DNA of 44,057 nucleotides from Pseudomonas floridensis (lineage in GTDB: Bacteria > Pseudomonadota > Gammaproteobacteria > Pseudomonadales > Pseudomonadaceae): NCBI RefSeq assembly GCF_002087235.1, contig NZ_MUIO01000026.1, positions 1-44,057 of the forward strand, given 5' to 3'. The notes below the pieces were generated by a model, which saw only the letters and a list, made by a program, of their open reading frames with translations, had not been told where the DNA came from and made no database searches. Positions 33,803-41,900 of the stretch are shown piece after piece (position 1 is the first letter of the stretch; each line of letters begins with the position of its first letter). The position numbers and the translations under genes are program-made.

Positions 33803-35158
33803 ATGCGTCCTACCAAGATGATTGCCCACAGCCCCTACCTGCCTTACGACAACGACGTGCCTGACTATAACGTTACCTTCAAACATCTTTCGCCTGTGGC
33901 GTTCAACGGGTGGAAGCGCGAATCCCTCTCCTGGAAAACGGGGTGCTACCTGCATGCGGGCCTGAATCCCGCTTCCCCCTATCGGCTTCGTGGCCCTGAT
34001 GCGCTATCGCTTTTGCGCGACGCGTGTATCAATGGTTTTGAAACGTTCTCGATTGGCTGTTCCAGGCACGCTGTCATGTGTAACCAGTCAGGCAATGTGA
34101 TGGCTGATGGCGTGGTAATCCGCACCGCTGAAGACGACTTCACAGGATTCTTTTTAAACCCTTACATTGATTATCTTGTGGCCTCTGGACGTTACGACGT
34201 AAGGGGAGAAGATTTGTCGGGAAAAACCTTTCTCTTTCAAGTTGCTGGCCCGAAATCACTTCAGGTACTGGAAGCTGCCACGGCAGAGAATCTGCGTGAT
34301 ATCGATTTTTTTTGGCACCGCACCAGCATCATAAGGTTCGAAGGTTCCAGCTGGCCGGTTCGAATTCTTCGAGTGGACGTCGCAAGGACGCTGGCTTATG
34401 AGGTACACGGTCAAATAGAACACGCCCATGATGTTTACCGTGCTCTTCAAAACGCTGGGGAGGCATTTGCGATAGAGCGTTTAGGTATGCAGGTCTATGG
34501 AATGAACCACACCGAGGGTGGTTTTGCGCAGTCGTTCATTCATTTCCTCCCAGCCTATAATCAAGACCCCGAATTTATGGCATTTCTCGGTGCACGTGCC
34601 GATGAATTCATGAACAACCTTCCAGGCAGTGCGGGAACCTGCCTGGAAAAACGATTCGCCAATCCGATAGAACTGGGTTGGGGCCACATGATCAGGTTTG
34701 ATCACGAGTTCGCAGGACGTGCGGCCTTGGAGGCCATTCTTGGGACACCACACCGGAGGATCGTGACATTGGAGTGGGACGCTGACGATGTTCTCGAAGT
34801 GTATGCGTCCCAGTTCGTGCAGGGTGTGGATACAGAGTTCATGGAGTTCGCTGCCAACCCGGTCTGGACAGCCCACAACTCTGTAGTGTTCAGTGATGAC
34901 GTGTTTGCGGGCGCCTCACTCGTCGGAATTTCCAGTGGACGCGTGTTTAGCCACTATTACCGCAAGATGCTGTCATTGGCATTGCTCAGCCCGCAATATG
35001 CAAAGATAGGGGAAACCCTGGAAGTGCTATGGGGCTCGCCTGGGAGCACGCAGAAACGTATCAAGGCGACCGTAGCTCGGTATCCGTATCTGGACTTGCC
35101 CAAGAACAGTGAAATCGATGTGAGTCACTCTCTTGGTATCGATTATCCGAAGCGTTAG
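33803..35158 (+). CDS. GcvT/LigM-type tetrahydrofolate-dependent demethylase-like protein
   Basis: A 451-residue protein of the aminomethyltransferase (GcvT) superfamily. N-terminal PYNVTF-like region, then SWKTGCYLHAGLNPASPYRLRGPDALSLL and VMADGVVIRTAEDDFTGFF of the folate-binding fold, GMNHTEGGFAQSF, and a C-terminal GcvT barrel (FAGRAALEAILG, VGISSGRVFSHYYRKMLSLALL). Length fits LigM-type O-demethylases of lignin aromatics (about 470) better than GcvT (about 365). Such enzymes move a methyl or one-carbon group to tetrahydrofolate. Start 33803 follows GGAG by 7 bases. It is divergent from smr-tetR across a TetR operator. The substrate is unknown. Confidence 0.8.
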   Translation: MRPTKMIAHSPYLPYDNDVPDYNVTFKHLSPVAFNGWKRESLSWKTGCYLHAGLNPASPYRLRGPDALSLLRDACINGFETFSIGCSRHAVMCNQSGNVMADGVVIRTAEDDFTGFFLNPYIDYLVASGRYDVRGEDLSGKTFLFQVAGPKSLQVLEAATAENLRDIDFFWHRTSIIRFEGSSWPVRILRVDVARTLAYEVHGQIEHAHDVYRALQNAGEAFAIERLGMQVYGMNHTEGGFAQSFIHFLPAYNQDPEFMAFLGARADEFMNNLPGSAGTCLEKRFANPIELGWGHMIRFDHEFAGRAALEAILGTPHRRIVTLEWDADDVLEVYASQFVQGVDTEFMEFAANPVWTAHNSVVFSDDVFAGASLVGISSGRVFSHYYRKMLSLALLSPQYAKIGETLEVLWGSPGSTQKRIKATVARYPYLDLPKNSEIDVSHSLGIDYPKR

Positions 35159-35285
35159 GCGCCTCGAAACAGGCGCTCAACGCATCCTCTGCGGTAGTTA
35201 AGTGTTGCAACAGTGTCTTGGCAAGAACTTGAGCCTGTCTGATGACTGATATACGCAAATGGTGGCCCAACCTCTGATTGGGCCG

Positions 35286-37001
35286 TTAACTCAACGATTG
35301 ACCCAGCGCAGGCGTGCGGGGCGGAACGACGCGCTTGTTCCCCAGCGACTCGAAGGCCGACGCGAAGCGCAGCAGGTTCGAGTCGTCGTAGGCGCGCCCG
35401 GCAAAGGTCAGCCCGACCGGCATGCCGATGTCGGCCATCAAGCCCATCGGGACGGTGACGGTCGGCACACCCAAGTGGCGGATGGCGAGGTTGCCATTGG
35501 CGACCCAGACGCCGTTGCTCCAGGCGATGTCGGCTGATTCGGGATTGATGTCGGCGTCCGCCGGGCCGACGTCGGCGACGGTCGGAAACAGTACCGCGTC
35601 CAGTCCGAGTTTTTCCATCCAGTCTTCCAGGTCGACGCGGCGCGTCTGTTCCAGTCCGCGCAGGCCGTCCGGCAGGGTCGGGATCTCGTTCCATGGCGTG
35701 ATACCACGTTCGGCCATGCGCACGTACTCGTCCATGCCGGCCGCCAGATCGTCTTCACGGTTGGGCAGGGTGCCGGGGTCGTGGGGGAAAATTTTCGGGC
35801 CATCGGCATCGGCCAGGCGGTTCAATTCCGGGTCGCCGTTGGCACGCAGGAAGTCGTCGAACGCCCAGGCAGACAGCTCCCACAGTTCGTGGTGCAAAAA
35901 CGCTTTGGACACCAGCCCACGAGTGAACACCGTTGGCGCGCCCGGGCGATCACCCTCGCAGTTGGAGACCAGCGGGAAGTCGACATCGATGACTTCGGCG
36001 CCTGCTGCGGTCAGTGCCTGACGCGCCGCCTCCCAAAGATCGATCACCGAAGGCCTGGTGATGATCCGCTGTCCGGTCGGGCCGCCGATGCCGGGTTTTT
36101 CGGCGGTGCCGGCATCCGGGTCGGCATTGATGTACATGCGTGGCACGCCGAAACGCTTGCCGAAAAGGCTCTGCGTGCCAGCGCTCAACTCGGCGTAGGC
36201 GGCGGGGCGTACCGAAGCCACTGGCGGAATTGGCACCCACGGCTGCAACCGCCACAGGTCACCCCGAGGGTCTGAGTCTTCTGCGACGATCACGTCCAGT
36301 ACTTCCAGCAGGTCGGCCATGGTCCGGGCGTAGGGCACGACCACGTCCATGGTTGGCGTCAGCGGCCAGTTGCCGCGCACCGAAATCACTCCGCGTGAAG
36401 GGGTGTAGGCACACAGGCCGTTGTTGGACGCCGGGCCGCGGCCGCTCGACCAGGTTTCCTCGGCCATGCCGAACGCCGCGAAGCTGGCGGCAGTGGCGGT
36501 GCCTGCACCGTTGGACGAGCCGGAGGCGAAGGGCGCGGTCAGGTAGTCGGCGTTGTATGGGCTTTCGGCACGGCCATACACGCCACGCTGCATGCCGCCA
36601 TTGGCCATCGGTGGCATGTTGGTCTTGCCCAGGCAAATGGCTCCGGCGTCACGCAGGCGGCTGATGGTGAAGGCGTCCTTCTGCGCAACCAGACTGGCAA
36701 ATGCCGGACTGCCCGATGCGGCGGTCAGGCCTTTGACCAGATAGCTGTCCTTGGCGGTATAGGGAATGCCGTCGAGCGGGCCCAGCGTCTGGCCTTGTGC
36801 GCGGCGTGCATCCGACGCACGGGCTTCTTCGAGCGCTTCAGGGTTCGGAACCACCACCGCGTTGAGAGCCGTGGCGGTGTCCGGTCCATCATAGGCAGCG
36901 ATCCGGGCGAGGTAAGCCCGCACCAGTTCGACGGCGGTGGTCTGGCCGGATTCAAGCGCCTTGCGCAACTCGGCAATGGAGACTTCTGTGACTTCGATCA
37001 T
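35286..37001 (-). CDS. Amidase-signature family hydrolase
   Basis: A 571-residue amidase. The Lys-cisSer-Ser triad can be placed at Lys84 (GIPYTAKDSY), Ser162 (SGSSNGAG) and Ser186 (TWSSGRGPA); the 24-residue gap between the two serines agrees with the family. Ser186 stands in ETWSSGRGP where most relatives have TDTGGSIRIP, an unusual surrounding. The start at 37001 begins IEVTEVSIAELRKAL, the family N-terminus; the open frame to 37328 overlaps the endonuclease gene in antisense and is not used. It hydrolyses an amide of unknown identity; GatA is excluded by lack of gatCB. Not secreted. Confidence 0.85.
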   Translation of the reverse strand: MIEVTEVSIAELRKALESGQTTAVELVRAYLARIAAYDGPDTATALNAVVVPNPEALEEARASDARRAQGQTLGPLDGIPYTAKDSYLVKGLTAASGSPAFASLVAQKDAFTISRLRDAGAICLGKTNMPPMANGGMQRGVYGRAESPYNADYLTAPFASGSSNGAGTATAASFAAFGMAEETWSSGRGPASNNGLCAYTPSRGVISVRGNWPLTPTMDVVVPYARTMADLLEVLDVIVAEDSDPRGDLWRLQPWVPIPPVASVRPAAYAELSAGTQSLFGKRFGVPRMYINADPDAGTAEKPGIGGPTGQRIITRPSVIDLWEAARQALTAAGAEVIDVDFPLVSNCEGDRPGAPTVFTRGLVSKAFLHHELWELSAWAFDDFLRANGDPELNRLADADGPKIFPHDPGTLPNREDDLAAGMDEYVRMAERGITPWNEIPTLPDGLRGLEQTRRVDLEDWMEKLGLDAVLFPTVADVGPADADINPESADIAWSNGVWVANGNLAIRHLGVPTVTVPMGLMADIGMPVGLTFAGRAYDDSNLLRFASAFESLGNKRVVPPRTPALGQSLS

Positions 37002-37059
37002 GGGGTTATCACCGACTGCTGATAATGGGCAACATAAGCGCTGCGCCTTGCGTGCGGGG

Positions 37060-38025
37060 TCAGGTGCAGTTGGCCGCTTTCCGGTAGCCTGCCGCCCTGG
37101 CTTTGGATTCAGACTCGAAGGATATCCGATTTTTCGACGAGACCTTATCGTAGCTCGGGCAACCCTGCGGCAAGTGATAGATGTGGCTGTTGAGGTTGCC
37201 GATGACCACGCCTGCCGAGGACGACGGGGTGGCGGGCTTTTGCGCCGGGGCTTGTGCGGTTTTCTGCGGGATGGCGCTGACCACGCCGTCGCCAACCGGC
37301 TTGTAGCCCGACGTCCAGGTACGCTCACGGCTCACGAACGGATTGGTGTGGCCCATGACCGTTGCGATACGGCGGTCGCGTTCCTTTTCCCATGCCGTGA
37401 CCGGGTATTGCTTGTCCCAGGCCATCAGCAACTGTTGCTGCTGGCGGGACATGTTCAGGTTGTAGCGATCGAACATGTAGAACGTCGCCCGGGCCACCAG
37501 GCCTTTCACTTCGTCGCGCGGCTCTGCGACGTGTTGTTCAAAATCGACGCGGGTCTTGCACTGGCCGTACTGCGGCGCTGCGCTTGAGGCCATGCCGTAG
37601 TTGTAATTGTTGCGGTCGCCATTCACTTCACCCACGGCCGGGTACAGGTTGAACAGGTCGGCTTCCATGGCCTTGAACACTGGGTCATCGCTTTCGCAAT
37701 GTTCACGTCCGCCGTTCTGCCAGCATTGGCGCTGGTGCCCGAAAGTCCAGGCCGGGACGATGTGTTCCCACTCGGTGCGCGCTGCACGATTCTCTTGTTT
37801 TCGAGCTTGCAGACCACAGGAACCCGCATCGATCCGACCGCCCGACTTACCGACCCAGGACCATTTGCAGCCGCAATACAGATCGCCCTGAGCGCTGCTG
37901 GCCTGATCGAGATAGACCTTCTGCCGGGCGACGACCTTGGCTTCGGAAAAGGTGGATGGCGGTTCTGCAAAGGCGGAGTTGGTAGCGAGGAACGAGAGCG
38001 TCAAGACGTAAAGCAGAAATTTCAT
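37060..38025 (-). CDS. endA: Secreted endonuclease I with C-terminal sunset-like domain
   Basis: A 321-residue periplasmic or extracellular nuclease. Signal peptide MKFLLYVLTLSFLATNSAFA, then the EndA/Dns/Vvn His-Me-finger nuclease (residues 30-230): the general base His is in RTEWEHIVPAWTFG, the metal-binding Asn in NGDRNNYNYG, with several Cys pairs for disulfides. After a Pro/Ala/Gln-rich linker (about 245-272) there is a second small domain, GNLNSHIYHLPQGCPSYDKV to AGYRKAANC, like the 'sunset'/Ada-metal-binding type domain. The nuclease cuts DNA and RNA non-specifically. The fusion is not in E. coli EndA (235 residues). Confidence 0.88.
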   Translation of the reverse strand: MKFLLYVLTLSFLATNSAFAEPPSTFSEAKVVARQKVYLDQASSAQGDLYCGCKWSWVGKSGGRIDAGSCGLQARKQENRAARTEWEHIVPAWTFGHQRQCWQNGGREHCESDDPVFKAMEADLFNLYPAVGEVNGDRNNYNYGMASSAAPQYGQCKTRVDFEQHVAEPRDEVKGLVARATFYMFDRYNLNMSRQQQQLLMAWDKQYPVTAWEKERDRRIATVMGHTNPFVSRERTWTSGYKPVGDGVVSAIPQKTAQAPAQKPATPSSSAGVVIGNLNSHIYHLPQGCPSYDKVSSKNRISFESESKARAAGYRKAANCT

Positions 38026-38330
38026 GAGTCAGCATATTTCAGGTTCAGGGGCGCGCATTGTACTCATCGAGGGCTGATTGTGAACGCAAGGCCTTGCATC
38101 AGGGGTTTCCCGGGTGGATGACCCGCAGGGTGTCTCAGGTGTTTTGGCCAAGTGACTGGCGGCGATGAACTCATCCCAAGGGCCTGCCGGATAGAGCAGG
38201 CTGGATCGGGGTTGAGTCTTTCGCAGAGCTGTCTGAATCAGGCGAGGCACGGACTGCTGACATCGTTCTGAGCGTGCGAGTTGTCGCAGTGTGCGCGGCA
38301 AGCGCCCCGGCAAGCCGGGGCTTGTCCTTG
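38026..38330. other. Gap between endonuclease and chemoreceptor genes
   Basis: About 300 bases with no supported gene; an open frame here of 94 codons is rich in Arg, Pro and Ser and has no likeness to a protein. It contains the hairpin at 38299-38324. Confidence 0.4.
38299..38324 (-). terminator. GC-rich hairpin after the chemoreceptor gene
   Basis: GCCCCGGC-AA-GCCGGGGC (38304-38321) flanked by CAAG/CTTG, a strong stem 7 bases after the MCP stop on the minus strand. It lacks a T tract, so it may stall transcription or protect the mRNA end. Confidence 0.5.
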
Positions 38331-39953
38331 TTAAAGCCGGAACTTGCTCACCTCATGCTGCAGGCTGCTCGCAAGGGTTTTCAGCCCGCCGCTGGTCTTG
38401 AGCAACTCCTGTACCGACATGTTGTTCTGTTCAGCCATTTGAGCAGAGCGCTCTACGCTGCGTGCGACATCCTGGCTGGCAGCGGTTTGCTCGCGCAACG
38501 CAAACGATATCTGGTCCACCACGTGCAAGACCTTGCTGGAACTGTCACGGATTTCGATAATCGCCTGGCCAGCACTGCCTGCCATTTCCACGCCGGTGTT
38601 CACTTCCAGTACCCCGCTGCGCATGCTTTCTACGGTCTCCCTGACACCCGCCTGGATTTTTTCGATCATGCTGGCGATCTCTTTGGTCGACTTGCCTGTG
38701 TTTTGTGCCAGCAGGCGTACCTCGTCGGCGACGACGGCAAATCCGCGACCCTGTTCACCTGCACGAGCGGCCTCGATGGCGGCGTTGAGCGCCAACAGGT
38801 TGGTCTGGTCGGCGATGCCTTGAATCACGCTGATGATCGATGAAATATGCTCGGAATGCTGGCCCAGTCCTGACACCTGGGTCGACGAATGCTGCACGGT
38901 ACGGGCGATACCGTTCATGCTGGACAGCGTGTTCTCGATGACCTGTACGCCTTCCCTGGATTGCTCGCCTGAGCGGCTGGCGATCTGATGGGCCTCGTCG
39001 GCGTTTTCGGAAACATGGTGAATGCTGACAGTCAGCTCTTCGATGGTGGCAGCCATCATTGAAGCAGACGTCGACTGCTCTTGAACGGCTCCGGATAGTT
39101 GCTCGGAGGCTCCGGAAATCTGCTGCACGGAAACCACCAGTTGATTGGCGGCCTGGCTGATCTGTTGGATCATCTCGCGCAGGCGGTTCTGCATCCGGTC
39201 GAAGGCCTTGGGCAGTTCATCGTGACTACTGGTGTCGATGACGGTGTCCAGTCGGCCTTCGGCCACGGCTGTGGCGGCGTCAATGGCCAGTTGCAGACGA
39301 GCGGTGGTGCTGCGGCCCAGTGCCGTTGCCAGAATGGCGCAGAGAATTGCGGCCGCAATGCCGCCGCACACCAGAATCATCAATGCTAAATGCTTGGCAT
39401 CGATCATGTTCTGGCTTCTTTTTGCCAGCAATATGTTTTCCGCAGCGCTGATTTCTGCCAGCGTTGCGCGCATGCTGTCCATCTTCGCCTTGTCGGCACC
39501 GGACATGATGCGCTTGTCCAACTCATCATCCGGCAGGTTGCGTGCGGTCAGATCCCTGCGCATGGCGACGATGGGGTTGATGTCATCTTCAAGCCAGCGT
39601 TTGTAGGTTTCCCCCAGCGAGGTCAAGCGTCGCTGTTGCTCGGGGTTGTCAGCGGTCAGCCGTTTGAGAGCATCGAGCTCTTCGCCAAAGCGTTTTTCAC
39701 CCGCGATCAGGGGCTCAAGAAAGGCCTCTTTCGAGGCAATGACGAAGCCGCGCATGCCAGTCTCGATATTGATCAACTGTTCCAGGGCCAGTTGCGCTTC
39801 GCTGAGCACCTGATAGGTATGAACATTGCTGTTGGTAGCATCTTCGACCTGCTCAAACCCTCTGTAGGCACTGGCCACCAGAACGGCGATAAGCACGACA
39901 ATAGCGATAAAACTGAAGTAAAGCTTCTGCGAAATGCTGAGCTTATTAAACAT
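38331..39953 (-). CDS. Methyl-accepting chemotaxis protein with CHASE3 sensor
   Basis: A 540-residue chemoreceptor. TM1 is at residues 10-30; a periplasmic CHASE3 domain follows ([44 protein letters not shown]); TM2 is near residues 190-210; then HAMP and a long signalling coiled coil. The hairpin tip [21 protein letters not shown] and [17 protein letters not shown] are the universal MCP signature. It controls CheA activity in response to a ligand bound in the periplasm; the ligand of CHASE3 domains is not known here. Transcribed alone. Confidence 0.93.
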   Translation of the reverse strand: MFNKLSISQKLYFSFIAIVVLIAVLVASAYRGFEQVEDATNSNVHTYQVLSEAQLALEQLINIETGMRGFVIASKEAFLEPLIAGEKRFGEELDALKRLTADNPEQQRRLTSLGETYKRWLEDDINPIVAMRRDLTARNLPDDELDKRIMSGADKAKMDSMRATLAEISAAENILLAKRSQNMIDAKHLALMILVCGGIAAAILCAILATALGRSTTARLQLAIDAATAVAEGRLDTVIDTSSHDELPKAFDRMQNRLREMIQQISQAANQLVVSVQQISGASEQLSGAVQEQSTSASMMAATIEELTVSIHHVSENADEAHQIASRSGEQSREGVQVIENTLSSMNGIARTVQHSSTQVSGLGQHSEHISSIISVIQGIADQTNLLALNAAIEAARAGEQGRGFAVVADEVRLLAQNTGKSTKEIASMIEKIQAGVRETVESMRSGVLEVNTGVEMAGSAGQAIIEIRDSSSKVLHVVDQISFALREQTAASQDVARSVERSAQMAEQNNMSVQELLKTSGGLKTLASSLQHEVSKFRL

Positions 39954-40484
39954 GACGTAGGTCCTGAAACGTGCCTTCCTGGCAATCCGATAACGTTTTT
40001 GTGTGTGGATAGCGGCAGTGATTAAGTTTTTTCGAGGTTGATATCATTTGGATATCATTGGTTTCGACCGGGCATTGGTTATCTTTAGGGGCATGCCCCA
40101 GCTGCCGAAGATATTTATATTTAAGAAGCTTAATCTATTGAAGTTAAAGCGATTTATATTTAGATTTTGCTCGACATATAACCAAGAAATCAAACCGCGT
40201 GAACGGTATTTTGACGGCGTTATATTGACTGTCACTGGATGAGTGATGGCTGGGTGGGATGTTTCAGAAGCGCCATCGAACATCAGCTCGACGGCGGTGC
40301 TGCGATGCTGATGTTCCAACCGGCTAATGACCGCAACGGTCGCCGCATCTGAGGCAGCGAAACGTCAGGTGCGACCGGTACTTAAGCGAAGTGAACACGA
40401 CCTTCAGCCTGGCAGCGAGCAGGTTCATCAGGGTTTGAGGTGAAAGGACGCCTTGGTTATGTGTTCAAGACGCCATCACTGGTT
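39954..40484. other. Low-GC intergenic region, no gene called
   Basis: About 530 bases. The segment 40020-40220 is much richer in A and T than all neighbours and has open frames on both strands (Phe/Leu/Lys-rich or Asn-rich) without family likeness, so they are left out. Such a local dip often marks transferred or non-coding DNA. The part nearest 39953 is the chemoreceptor promoter. Confidence 0.4.
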
Positions 40485-40970
40485 TTATTTTTTCATTATC
40501 AGCGCAGCGGCCTGGTCCTTCTGCGCGTCTGACAGCGTTCCATTCTGAGAAAGCTTGGCCAGCGAGTTGTTTGCACTCATCAGGCTGGCAGTGAGTGCAC
40601 CCAGATCCGACTGCAGCATCCCGGCTCTGCTTTGTCTGGCTTCAGGGGTCAGGCTTTGATCGGCCATAAGTGCTTGCAGTTCCTGCTGCTTCTTCTCGAT
40701 TTTTTGCTGCAACTCGCGAATCATCTTCAGGATGTTCTGCGCGTCTGCCGGCAGCCCGCTCTCTTCAATGTCTTTGTTCGAGTTGGCGCTTTTATCTTCG
40801 GCGGACTTTTGCAGACTCAGGCTCGATAACGAGACTTTGACGCCTTCGGCCGGGGTAGCGACCGCCTCGGTCGATGCCACTTCCGGCGTATTGGCAGCCG
40901 TTTTTCTTTCCCCTGCGTTCACTGTCGATGTTTGAGCAAGGTTGGAGGTCGGCAAGTTGAGGGTGATCAT
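40485..40970 (-). CDS. FlxA-like coiled-coil protein
   Basis: A 161-residue soluble protein with no signal peptide. The N-terminal 70 residues are Thr/Ala/Ser/Val rich and disordered; the rest is helical: IREL-QQKIEKKQQELQAL is a coiled coil, then LTPEARQSRAGMLQSDL and LTASLMSANNSLAKL. The Gln-Glu-rich heptad plus SLTPEARQ pattern resembles the FlxA family, which is linked to the flagellar regulon in E. coli. The neighbour is a chemoreceptor, which would fit, but the similarity is weak. Function unknown. Confidence 0.5.
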   Translation of the reverse strand: MITLNLPTSNLAQTSTVNAGERKTAANTPEVASTEAVATPAEGVKVSLSSLSLQKSAEDKSANSNKDIEESGLPADAQNILKMIRELQQKIEKKQQELQALMADQSLTPEARQSRAGMLQSDLGALTASLMSANNSLAKLSQNGTLSDAQKDQAAALIMKK

Positions 40971-41194
40971 TGTCTGCGCCTTAATGATAAAAGTGGTAGA
41001 ACGGCATCGGCGTCTGGGTGAATTACTTTAGATGAAGAAGCATTTATCAACCGGTCGCGCCGGGCAACCCTGCCGTGGGACTGAAAACACGACTTCAACG
41101 GGCATGAATCTAACGCTTTTGGCTGCCCCTTATGCGCGTCCAGCAACGGCCCTGTATGCTTGCACCCTGCAAACAGGAAGTTAACGAATCCGCC

Positions 41195-41836
41195 ATGCCC
41201 GAAAATCTGCCTGATCCTGCCGCAGCGCCAGCGGCCAAACGTCGTCGCATCCCGAAAGGCGATCTGCGCAAAGTCGATATCATTCAGGCAGCGCTGGTGA
41301 TCTTCGCCCGTGACGGTTTCGCCGGTGCGTCGCTGTCGAACATTGCCAAGGTGGCGGGCATCTCTCAGGTCGGATTACTTCATCATTTCCCCAACAAGCT
41401 CGCGTTGCTGCAGGCGGTGCTCGACCATCGGGATCGATGCATCTCGACCCGATTGCAGGAAGCGGAACAGGTGGCAACGCTGGAAGGCTTTGTGGCGTTT
41501 CTGCAATTCATCATGCGGTTCAGCGTCGAGGACGCCTCCGTCAGTCAGGCACTGATGATCATCAACACCGAGAGCCTGTCAGTCACCCATCCGGCGAACC
41601 GCTGGTTCTGCGAGCGTTTTCATATCGTGCACGGCCATCTTCAGGCGCAGTTGAATCAACTGGTGCAGGCGGGTGAAGTGCGTGGAGATATCGACGTGAA
41701 ACAGGTTTGCATCGAGCTGGCGTCGATGATGGACGGCCTGCAGATTCAGTGGCTCCGCTCCCGGACCGACGTGGACATTGAAGGCGCGTTTACCCGGTTC
41801 CTCGAGCGAATGGCGTTGGACCTGCGAGTAAGGTAA
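41195..41836 (+). CDS. TetR/AcrR-family regulator
   Basis: A 213-residue TetR-type regulator. DNA-binding helices: KVDIIQAALVIFARDGFAGASL, then IAKVAGISQVGLLHHFPNKLALL, followed by a ligand domain (MRFSVEDASVSQALMIINTESLSVTHPA). Start 41195 gives the normal N-terminus (PENLPDPAAAPAAKRRRIPKG); an ATG at 41132 would add 21 residues. The C-terminal type (TetR_C_6/BetI-like) often governs carbohydrate or sugar-glycoside genes; the convergent GH3 beta-glucosidase gene is a reasonable but unproven target. Confidence 0.85.
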   Translation: MPENLPDPAAAPAAKRRRIPKGDLRKVDIIQAALVIFARDGFAGASLSNIAKVAGISQVGLLHHFPNKLALLQAVLDHRDRCISTRLQEAEQVATLEGFVAFLQFIMRFSVEDASVSQALMIINTESLSVTHPANRWFCERFHIVHGHLQAQLNQLVQAGEVRGDIDVKQVCIELASMMDGLQIQWLRSRTDVDIEGAFTRFLERMALDLRVR

Positions 41837-41862
41837 CGAAGGATGCAGTGCTGCGAGCCGAA

Positions 41863-41895
41863 AGCAACCGGCGGTCGTGAAGACCGCCGGTTGCT
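41863..41895. terminator. 14-bp perfect hairpin between convergent tetR and GH3 genes
   Basis: AGCAACCGGCGGTC (41863-41876) and GACCGCCGGTTGCT (41882-41895) form a perfect 14-bp stem with a 5-base loop. It lies between the convergent stops (41836 and 41901), so it can serve both transcripts, though T tracts are short. Confidence 0.75.
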
Positions 41896-41900
41896 GTCCG

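Noticed and set aside
37001..37328. Upstream extension of the amidase frame
   Set aside because: It overlaps the 3' end of the endonuclease gene in another frame and precedes the conserved amidase N-terminus.
38029..38313. 94-codon open frame antisense to nothing, between endA and the chemoreceptor
   Set aside because: Low-complexity Arg/Pro/Ser composition, no start signal.
40044..40319. Open frames on both strands in the AT-rich gap
   Set aside because: No Shine-Dalgarno, no recognised domain, and overlapping each other.
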